DNA of 5,568 nucleotides from Caldisericota bacterium (GTDB lineage Bacteria > Caldisericota > Caldisericia > Cryosericales > Cryosericaceae): NCBI GenBank assembly GCA_026390215.1, contig JAPLGJ010000183.1, positions 1-5,568 of the forward strand. Direction: 5' to 3'. Below the pieces are notes generated by a model. That model did no database searches. It was not told the DNA's origin and saw only the letters and a program-made list of their open reading frames with translations. The position numbers and the translations under genes are program-made. Of the stretch, positions 1-5,196 are shown piece by piece. The stretch's first letter is position 1, and every line of letters starts with the position of its first letter.

Positions 1-1332
1 CGGAGGGAAGACGCCGTCTCGTGTCAGGAAGTCGCTGCCACGTCTCAGGGCTGCGAACGCCTCGGAAAGCGAGGTTGGAAGCACCGGAATCCTGCGGACA
101 GTCTTCTCGGGCAGTTTCTCAATGTCTCCCGTGTATGGACCGAGATGAAGCGCTGTCGGGTCCGTTTTGTTCTCGATGCCGTCGAGTCCGGCAAGAAGCA
201 TTGCGCTGATGGCCAGGTAGACGTTGGTCGTGGCATCCGGGGGACGGAACTCGATGCGCTTTTCGGCCGCCGTATCAGCATAGATGGGGATGCGAACTGC
301 CGCAGTACGGTTGCCCAGTGAGAAGAACGCTCGAATGGGGGCCTCGAAGCCCGGAATGAGTCTCTTGTAGCTTATGGTTGATGGGTTTGTGATGCCCAGG
401 AGGGCTGACGCATTGTTGAGAATGCCGCCAATGTAGTGAACGGCCAGAGGCGAGAGGTCGTAGGGTTCTGCACCCTTCTCGAAGAAGGTGGGGCGTCCCT
501 TCTTGGTCAGATACTGATGAAAGTGCATTCCTGTCCCAGCCTGACCGGCAATTGGTTTGGGCATGAACGTCGCGGTCATTCCCATCTGGCGGGCAAGGTT
601 CTTGGCGAAGTACTTGATCTTCTGCGACGCGTCGCCCATGGTGCGGGGCGTGCCGGGCATGACCTCGACCTCGATCTGGCCGGTCTCCCCAGCCTCATGA
701 TGGTGATACCGGATAGCTACCCCGACACTTTCCAGCATCTGGACGAGCGTGCTTCGATAGTCGAAGAGCCGGTCGAGTGGCTGCTCTGCATGGTACCCTC
801 GTCCATGGCGGATCGCATAGCCCTGGAGCTGTGAGTTATCGAGCGATACCGTGCTGCCCGTTTCTGCGCTCTCGATAGAGAAGAACGAGGTGGTCTCCGA
901 CGACTTGAAATCCACCGTCTGGAAGACATAGAACTCGAACTCGGGGGCAAACCAGGCTGTATCGGCATACCCTTTGGACTTCAGCAAAGCCTCAGCCTGT
1001 TCCGCTATGAATCGAGGGTCGAGAGGAAAGCGTCGATGGGTGTGGGGCTCAAGGATGTCGCAGAAGACGGCAACAGTAGGGACTTTGGCAAATGGGTCCA
1101 CGAACGCCGTCGACAGGTCCAGACGCAGGAGCATGTCGCTACGCTCAACCGACGCAAATCCGGGAATACTGGAACCGTCGAATGCCACCCCTTGGGTCAG
1201 GAACCCATCGTCGACACGGGGCAGGGGAACCGTCACATGATGCAGGCCGCCGAACAAGTCCGTGAACTTCAGGTCGACCTGGGCAATCTCGCGTTCTCTC
1301 GCGTAGTTCAGAAACTCCTGAAGAGTCTTCAT
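1..1332 (-). CDS. glnA: Type I glutamine synthetase (C-terminus cut by window edge)
   Basis: Glutamine synthetase joins glutamate and ammonia to glutamine using ATP, as a cytosolic dodecamer. 444 residues are visible; the frame is open at base 1, and roughly 30-40 C-terminal residues are probably missing, judged from where the DGVFPP string falls relative to E. coli GlnA. Class motifs appear in order: FDGSSIPGF (51-59), APEFEF (129-134), HHHEAGETGQIE (210-221), GTGMHFH (267-272), NPSTISYKR (316-324), IPGFEAP (326-332), NRTAAVRIP (341-349) and RIEFRPPD (359-366). Metal ligands equivalent to E131, E133, E213, E221, H270 and E361 are present, as are the ammonium-site Asp (D52) and flap Glu (E330), so the enzyme should be active on ammonia. 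The adenylylated Tyr of enterobacterial NLYDLP is replaced by Glu405. The start is set by a GGAGGT site 6 bases upstream. It follows the deaminase gene by 50 bases and is probably in the same operon. Confidence 0.96.
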   Translation of the reverse strand, partial: MKTLQEFLNYAREREIAQVDLKFTDLFGGLHHVTVPLPRVDDGFLTQGVAFDGSSIPGFASVERSDMLLRLDLSTAFVDPFAKVPTVAVFCDILEPHTHRRFPLDPRFIAEQAEALLKSKGYADTAWFAPEFEFYVFQTVDFKSSETTSFFSIESAETGSTVSLDNSQLQGYAIRHGRGYHAEQPLDRLFDYRSTLVQMLESVGVAIRYHHHEAGETGQIEVEVMPGTPRTMGDASQKIKYFAKNLARQMGMTATFMPKPIAGQAGTGMHFHQYLTKKGRPTFFEKGAEPYDLSPLAVHYIGGILNNASALLGITNPSTISYKRLIPGFEAPIRAFFSLGNRTAAVRIPIYADTAAEKRIEFRPPDATTNVYLAISAMLLAGLDGIENKTDPTALHLGPYTGDIEKLPEKTVRRIPVLPTSLSEAFAALRRGSDFLTRDGVFPP

Positions 1333-1338
1333 GCCCCT

Positions 1339-1344
1339 ACCTCC
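1339..1344 (-). promoter_or_regulatory. Ribosome binding site of glutamine synthetase gene
   Basis: On the minus strand GGAGGT lies 6 bases before the ATG at 1332. It is a full-strength Shine-Dalgarno site and fixes the start of the synthetase. The rest of the 50-base gap to the deaminase stop (1333-1382) shows no terminator hairpin or convincing promoter, which supports read-through from the upstream gene. Confidence 0.85.
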
Positions 1345-1382
1345 AGATAGACTGCCGGCTGGACTTCGTCTGCGGCGCCGTA

Positions 1383-2744
1383 CTACCGCGCCATGAGGTG
1401 CTCTGCTATCGTATTCTGCCTGGCCACCAGGGCCCGGACGTCGATGTTCGTGAACTGGCCGTTCTCGATGAGGACCTTGCCGTTGACCATGTTGAGACTG
1501 ACCTGCTTGGCGTCACACATGACCGGTGCCGTGAAGGGGTCGTGCAGGCCGCCGGCGAACTCGAGCGTGTCGAGATCCCACATGATCAGATCGGCCGCTT
1601 TCCCAACCTCGATGCTGCCGATGTCCGAGTCCATGCGCAAGACGCGGGCGCCACCCATGCTGGCCATGGCCAGGGCCTCGCGCGACGTCAGTGCGTCGGC
1701 TCCGTATTTCACCCGCTGGAGCAGTGTAGCCAGGCGCACCTCACCGATGAACGAATTGGTGTCGTTGCTGGCACTGCCGTCGACGCCGATGCCGATGCGC
1801 ATGTTCGTTTGCTTCATGACAGTCACGGGAGCGATGCCGGAGCCGAGGCGCATGTTGCTGGCCGGGCAGTAGGCCATGCCGCACTCATGCTCGGACAGCT
1901 TGTGGATGTCCGCGTCTGATGCCCAGACGAGGTGGGCAAACCAGGAGCGAGGCGTGAGCCAGTTGACCTCCTCCATGTAGTCGACTGGACGGAAGCCAAA
2001 GGTCTGAAGGCAGAATTCCTCTTCGTCCTGCGTTTCGGCTAGATGGGTATGGATGAGGACATCCTCTCTCTCTGCCAGAGCTGCCGTCTGCCTCATCAGG
2101 TCCGTGGTGACCGAGAAGGGGGAGCACGGGGCCAGAGCTATGCGGGTCATCGCGTACCGACCACGGTCGTGGTACCGGTGGATGACGCGTTCAGACTCCA
2201 CGAGAATCTCCTCATCCGTCTGTACCACGCTGTCCGGAGGGAGTCCTCCATCCTTCTTGCTCAGCGACATGCTGCCGCGTGTGGGATGGAACCGCACGCC
2301 GACATCGCGAGCCGCGCGTATCTCAGCGTCGATAATTGCATTGTTGCCGTACGGATACAGATAGAGATGGTCAGTAGTCGTCGTGACACCAGTCTTCAGC
2401 ATCTCACAGATGCCAACCTGAGCACTCGTGTAGACTGCCTCTTCGTCGATGTACTTCCAGTGTTCGTAGAGGAACGTCAGCCAGTCGAATAGCTTGGCAT
2501 GTTCGACCTGGGGAACGTTCCGAAACAACGTCTGGTAGAGGTGATGGTGGGTGTTGACGAAGCCTGGCATCATCAGCATGCGCGCGCCCGAGACGACGCG
2601 GTCCGCGGGGCTGTCGAGGACTGGCGCCCCGGTACCAATGACCGTGATGACGTTGTCGTCGACAACAACGTACGCATCCCTGAGTTCCTGCCCAAGGACA
2701 TTGCCTGTCATCAGAGAAGCGATGTCTGCAATAAGCGTTCGCAT
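1383..2744 (-). CDS. ATZ/TRZ-family amidohydrolase, probable 8-oxoguanine deaminase
   Basis: A 453-residue cytosolic metal-dependent deaminase of the amidohydrolase superfamily. Known 8-oxoguanine deaminases (about 450 residues) convert 8-oxoguanine to urate and ammonia; related members act on other purines or triazines. The mononuclear metal site is complete: H66 and H68 in NTHHHLYQT, H234 in HTHLAET with E237 beside it, H271, and D322 in GVDGSASND. Strings close to 8-oxoguanine deaminases from memory include NTHHHLYQTL, AKLFDWL, DHLYLYP, FHPTRGSMSL, GGLPPDSVV, ALAPCSPFSV and SSNMRLGSGIAP-like ASNMRLGSGIAP. The C-terminal GKAADLIMWDLD is the usual closing beta-sandwich motif. The frame extends upstream to 2825, but the ATG at 2744 has a GGAGG site 6 bases before it and begins the typical N-terminal strand, so it is chosen. 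First gene of a likely operon with glutamine synthetase, which could fix the ammonia released. The substrate could instead be another aminopurine or a triazine-like ring; the family is certain, the substrate is not. Confidence 0.93.
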   Translation of the reverse strand: MRTLIADIASLMTGNVLGQELRDAYVVVDDNVITVIGTGAPVLDSPADRVVSGARMLMMPGFVNTHHHLYQTLFRNVPQVEHAKLFDWLTFLYEHWKYIDEEAVYTSAQVGICEMLKTGVTTTTDHLYLYPYGNNAIIDAEIRAARDVGVRFHPTRGSMSLSKKDGGLPPDSVVQTDEEILVESERVIHRYHDRGRYAMTRIALAPCSPFSVTTDLMRQTAALAEREDVLIHTHLAETQDEEEFCLQTFGFRPVDYMEEVNWLTPRSWFAHLVWASDADIHKLSEHECGMAYCPASNMRLGSGIAPVTVMKQTNMRIGIGVDGSASNDTNSFIGEVRLATLLQRVKYGADALTSREALAMASMGGARVLRMDSDIGSIEVGKAADLIMWDLDTLEFAGGLHDPFTAPVMCDAKQVSLNMVNGKVLIENGQFTNIDVRALVARQNTIAEHLMAR

Positions 2745-2750
2745 GAGCAA

Positions 2751-2755
2751 CCTCC
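2751..2755 (-). promoter_or_regulatory. Ribosome binding site deciding the deaminase start
   Basis: Minus-strand GGAGG ends 6 bases before the ATG at 2744. Upstream in-frame ATGs at 2771 and 2825 lack a comparable site, and the 2825 start would lie upstream of the predicted promoter. The 453-residue form is therefore preferred over the longer 480-residue reading. Confidence 0.85.
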
Positions 2756-2767
2756 GCTCGTTCCTTT

Positions 2768-2784
2768 CCATTGTACTGCCATTG
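2768..2784. repeat. Short direct repeat CCATTG x2, possible operator
   Basis: CCATTG occurs at 2768-2773 and again at 2779-2784, 11 bases apart, about one helical turn. The first copy overlaps the minus-strand -10 element and the second lies in the spacer. A same-face direct repeat over a promoter can be a regulator site, but two 6-mers at this distance may also be chance. Confidence 0.2.
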
Positions 2785-2797
2785 AGGCCGTAATCAA
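2770..2797 (-). promoter_or_regulatory. Predicted sigma70-type promoter for deaminase-glnA transcript
   Basis: Read on the minus strand, TTGATT (2792-2797) is followed by a 16-base spacer and TACAAT (2770-2775). Each hexamer departs from consensus only modestly. Transcription would begin near 2763, giving a leader of about 20 bases before the ATG at 2744, with the Shine-Dalgarno site inside it. It faces away from the plus-strand promoter in the same intergenic region. Confidence 0.55.
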
Positions 2798-2812
2798 CGC
2801 GCAGCCCGCTTG

Positions 2813-2841
2813 CTTTCATTGCCACAGCATCTTGCTATAAT
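2813..2841 (+). promoter_or_regulatory. Predicted extended -10 promoter for ferredoxin-AOR operon
   Basis: A consensus TATAAT lies at 2836-2841, preceded by TGC to make an extended -10 element (TGnTATAAT). The -35 is weak: CTTTCA (2813-2818) at 17 bases, or TTGCTT (2810-2815) at 20 bases. Extended -10 promoters tolerate a poor -35. Predicted start is near 2848, leaving a leader of about 32 bases before the ferredoxin ATG. Confidence 0.65.
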
Positions 2842-2869
2842 CGAGACGCATAACACCGCAGCGAAGAAT

Positions 2870-2875
2870 AGGGGG
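2870..2875 (+). promoter_or_regulatory. Ribosome binding site of ferredoxin gene
   Basis: AGGGGG precedes the ATG at 2880 by only 4 bases. It is G-rich and closer to the start than usual, but it is the only candidate, and the ATG gives a protein whose first cysteine motif begins at residue 11. Confidence 0.6.
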
Positions 2876-2879
2876 TCGC

Positions 2880-3272
2880 ATGAAGCACATCGTCGTAAGG
2901 TCCGAGAGGTGCACGGGATGCCGTTTGTGTCAGCTCACGTGCTCCGCTCAGAATTTCAGGCTCAACACGCACAAGGCTGCTCGCATAGGGATCGTGCCCC
3001 GTTTTCCAGAGGGCTATTTTGAGGTTCATCTCTGTAACCAGTGTGGCGTCTGCCTGCCTGTGTGTCCAGTTGAAGCGATTTCTGTTGATGCGAACGGGGC
3101 CTATGTGATTGACGAGTCCACGTGCATCGACTGCGGGGCATGCGTGGACGCCTGCCCACAGCAAGCGATCTTCAGGTCGCCCGCAAGTCCGCATCCCTAC
3201 ATGTGCAATCTCTGTGGAGCCTGTTTGGCAAACTGTGCAGCGCAAGTTCTCATCTGGGAGGAAGACCGATGA
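2880..3272 (+). CDS. Four-cluster [4Fe-4S] ferredoxin, AOR electron-transfer subunit
   Basis: A 130-residue cytosolic polyferredoxin with no signal peptide or membrane segment. Sixteen cysteines form four CxxCxxCxxxC motifs: C11/14/17/21, C52/55/58/62, C82/85/88/92 and C109/112/115/119, predicting four [4Fe-4S] clusters. The middle two have the usual Pro after the last Cys; the first and last do not (Ser22, Ala120). Small proteins of this kind accompany some AOR-family enzymes, such as AorA of the Aromatoleum AOR and the small subunit of Pyrococcus WOR5, where they relay electrons from the catalytic subunit. Its stop codon overlaps the AOR start codon (ATGA at 3269-3272), so the two are translationally coupled and very likely form one complex. 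Family and role as AOR partner are well supported; the downstream electron acceptor is not visible. Confidence 0.93.
   Translation: MKHIVVRSERCTGCRLCQLTCSAQNFRLNTHKAARIGIVPRFPEGYFEVHLCNQCGVCLPVCPVEAISVDANGAYVIDESTCIDCGACVDACPQQAIFRSPASPHPYMCNLCGACLANCAAQVLIWEEDR
3256..3262 (+). promoter_or_regulatory. Ribosome binding site deciding the AOR start
   Basis: GGGAGGA lies inside the 3' end of the ferredoxin gene, 6 bases before the ATG at 3269. The same frame opens as far up as 3122, but that stretch overlaps the ferredoxin's cysteine-rich half out of frame and lacks AOR homology, so the start at 3269 is chosen. Confidence 0.88.
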
Positions 3273-5119
3273 TCAATGGCTATGGTGGCTCAATTCTGCG
3301 TGTCGACCTGACGACCAGGTCGGTCAAGCGAGAGCCCGTGACGCCTGAATTGGCTCACGATTGGCTCGGCGGTCGTGCATGGATCGCCAAGTATATGTAC
3401 GATGAGCTTCCCGCAGGTGTGGATCCGCTAAGTGCCGCAAACAAGGTGTTTCTAGCGACGGGGCCTCTCTCGGGAACGTTGTGGCCGTGCAGTGCCAAGA
3501 TTGTGTGGGGCACCAAGTCTCCGCTGACGGGAGGCTACATCGATAGCAACATGGGCGGCCTGATCATGGCGGAGCTCAAGCACGCGGGTTTGGATATGAT
3601 TATTGTTGAGGGTGCTTCTGCAACCCCCGTGTACCTCTGGATCGACGACGAGAAGGTCGAGATACGTGACGCCTCAGGCTATTGGGGCAAGGGTTCCGTC
3701 GACACTGAATACGCCCTGAAGCACGATCTTGGGGAGGACTTCCAGATTGCGACCATTGGCACTGCCGGCGAGAACCTGGTGAAGTTCGCGTGCATCACCC
3801 ATGACGTGGGACGTCAGGCAGGTCGAGGGGGAACCGCGGCGGTGCTGGGTTCGAAGAAGCTCAAGGCGATCGCCGTGCGTGGATCAACACCGATCCCGGT
3901 CGCCAATATTGAGGGCCTGCAGAAGCACACCACTTCTGTCATCGACTACATGAAGAACAAGGCGTACTTCCCGACCTTCTCAAAGTATGGCACGACGGAT
4001 GTCACAGACTGGTGTGACAGCGTCGGCGTCATCCCTGTCAACAACTTCCAGCATGCGCAGTATGCCAAGAAGGACCGCATCAATGGCAAGTACATGCGAG
4101 AGCAGATATATGTGCGCGACAAGGGCTGCTATGCGTGTCCTCTGGGCTGTTCCACCTACACATACTCGAAGAAGTACGATGTCTACGTCGAAGGCCCCGA
4201 GTACGAGACGATCGGCCTGATGGGCTCCAACCTCGGCATGGACAGCATCGAGGAAATCGCAGTGCTGAACGCCGACGTCGACAATCTCGGCATGGACTCC
4301 ATCTCTTCTGGATCGGCGGTAGCTTTTGCCATGGAACTGTATCAGCGGGGAATCCTGACAAAGGAAGATTTCGGTGGACTGGAGATGACCTGGGGAAACG
4401 TGGATGGTGCACGCGCATTCCTGAGACTCATCGCTTCTCGACGGGGGATCGGAGCGACATTCGCAGAAGGAGCTCTTGCCGCTGCACGCATCATCGGCAG
4501 AGATACCGAGAAATTTGTCGTGCAGGTCAAGGGACTGGACTACTCCGCCTACGACACACATGCTGCGCCTGCCATGATGCTCGCATACATGACCTCGGAC
4601 ATCGGAGCCCAGCACACGCGCGCCTGGGCGATTGTTCAGGACATCACGATGGGGCGCGGCACCACAGAAGGGAAGGGACAGGTGGTGTATGATTTGCAGC
4701 ACCTGCGTCCGCTCATGGAAGTGCTGGGCGTCTGCCGCTTCCCGTGGCTCGAAATCAAGGTCGACTGGGAAGACTACGTCACCGCCCTGAACCTGGTCAC
4801 CGGACAGCACTACACGACGGAGGGGCTGTTCGCCTTCAGCGAGAAGGTGTGGAACTTGACGCGTGCGTTCTGGACCCGCGAGGTGGATGGGTTTGGACGC
4901 GCCTGGGATCAGCCGCCGGCCAAAATGTATGAGGAGATGCCGGATGGGCCCACGAAAGGGGCTCACGTCACGCAGGAGATGGTGGACGAGCTCCTTGACG
5001 GGTACTACCATGCGTACCGCTGGGACCAGAACGGACTGCCGACAGTCCAGAGGCTGCGTGAGATTGGCCTGGGCTATGTCGCAGACGACTTGGTGAAGCG
5101 AGGACGGATAACGGACTGA
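3269..5119 (+). CDS. aor: Aldehyde ferredoxin oxidoreductase family catalytic subunit (W/Mo)
   Basis: A 616-residue enzyme, close to the 605 of Pyrococcus furiosus AOR. The family oxidises aldehydes to acids with a tungsten or molybdenum bis-pterin cofactor, or, in branches such as BamB, carries out other low-potential reactions. The N-terminal YGGSILRVDLTT and LGGRAWIAKYM, then ATGPLSGT (63-70) and SPLTGGYIDSNMGG (84-97), mark the AOR N-terminal domain. C287, C290 and C294 in CYACPLGC, plus C489, supply the [4Fe-4S] ligands. EGPEYET places E313, and QHT places H449, at positions matching active-site Glu313 and His448 of the Pyrococcus enzyme (from memory). The first pterin motif DxxGxD is at 338-343; the second reads ExxGVC (484-489) rather than DxxGLC. 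Translationally coupled to the upstream four-cluster ferredoxin; no flavin subunit or cofactor-synthesis gene is in the window. The substrate cannot be read from the sequence. Confidence 0.95.
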   Translation: MINGYGGSILRVDLTTRSVKREPVTPELAHDWLGGRAWIAKYMYDELPAGVDPLSAANKVFLATGPLSGTLWPCSAKIVWGTKSPLTGGYIDSNMGGLIMAELKHAGLDMIIVEGASATPVYLWIDDEKVEIRDASGYWGKGSVDTEYALKHDLGEDFQIATIGTAGENLVKFACITHDVGRQAGRGGTAAVLGSKKLKAIAVRGSTPIPVANIEGLQKHTTSVIDYMKNKAYFPTFSKYGTTDVTDWCDSVGVIPVNNFQHAQYAKKDRINGKYMREQIYVRDKGCYACPLGCSTYTYSKKYDVYVEGPEYETIGLMGSNLGMDSIEEIAVLNADVDNLGMDSISSGSAVAFAMELYQRGILTKEDFGGLEMTWGNVDGARAFLRLIASRRGIGATFAEGALAAARIIGRDTEKFVVQVKGLDYSAYDTHAAPAMMLAYMTSDIGAQHTRAWAIVQDITMGRGTTEGKGQVVYDLQHLRPLMEVLGVCRFPWLEIKVDWEDYVTALNLVTGQHYTTEGLFAFSEKVWNLTRAFWTREVDGFGRAWDQPPAKMYEEMPDGPTKGAHVTQEMVDELLDGYYHAYRWDQNGLPTVQRLREIGLGYVADDLVKRGRITD

Positions 5120-5141
5120 AACGTCATGTGAGGATGGAAGC

Positions 5142-5173
5142 CGAAACGCCCGGGCAAATGCCCGGGCGTTTCG
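5142..5173. terminator. Perfect 14-bp GC-rich hairpin between convergent genes
   Basis: CGAAACGCCCGGGC (5142-5155) pairs perfectly with GCCCGGGCGTTTCG (5160-5173) around an AAAT loop. It begins 22 bases after the AOR stop and ends 23 bases before the heliorhodopsin stop, the expected place for a bidirectional terminator. The only T-rich part is the TTT within the right arm, mirrored by AAA on the left; no long U-tract follows on either strand. It may act as a weakly intrinsic terminator or as a 3'-end stabilising hairpin. Confidence 0.75.
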
Positions 5174-5196
5174 CATTACGAGTGTGCTGGGTCGGC

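Noticed and set aside
436..834. 132-codon plus-strand frame and other frames opposite glutamine synthetase
   Set aside because: All lie antisense to the continuous, fully motif-bearing synthetase frame and show no family features.
1398..1919. 173-codon plus-strand frame opposite the deaminase
   Set aside because: It is Asp/Val/Ala-rich composition typical of the complement of a GC-rich gene, with no motif, and is covered by the amidohydrolase.
1383..2744. Reading the amidohydrolase as an atrazine/hydroxyatrazine-type enzyme
   Set aside because: The N-terminal NTHHHLYQTL and GSMSL/GGLPPDSVV strings fit 8-oxoguanine deaminases better than AtzA/AtzB/TrzN, though the substrate remains unproven.
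2745..2825. 27-residue N-terminal extension of the deaminase (start at 2825)
   Set aside because: The extension overlaps the predicted promoter, has no ribosome binding site and does not resemble the family N-terminus. The ATG at 2744 has GGAGG at ideal spacing.
2835..3245. 136-codon minus-strand frame opposite the ferredoxin
   Set aside because: The plus-strand frame encodes 16 perfectly spaced ferredoxin cysteines; the opposite frame has no recognisable motif or ribosome binding site.
3122..3268. 49-residue N-terminal extension of the AOR (start at 3122)
   Set aside because: It overlaps the ferredoxin gene out of frame and is arginine/serine-rich, non-homologous sequence. The ATGA overlap and GGGAGGA at 3256-3262 fix the start at 3269.
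4229..4305. Apparent internal duplication in AOR: NLGMDSI at residues 321-327 and 339-345
   Set aside because: AOR-family proteins normally carry similar GSNLG and LGLD strings here as part of the pterin-binding region, so this is family architecture rather than a recent repeat.
3980..5176. 398-codon open frame on the minus strand, antisense to the AOR gene
   Set aside because: It lies almost wholly within the strongly supported AOR gene on the other strand, has no recognisable family motif and crosses the terminator hairpin. Long antisense frames are common in GC-rich genes.
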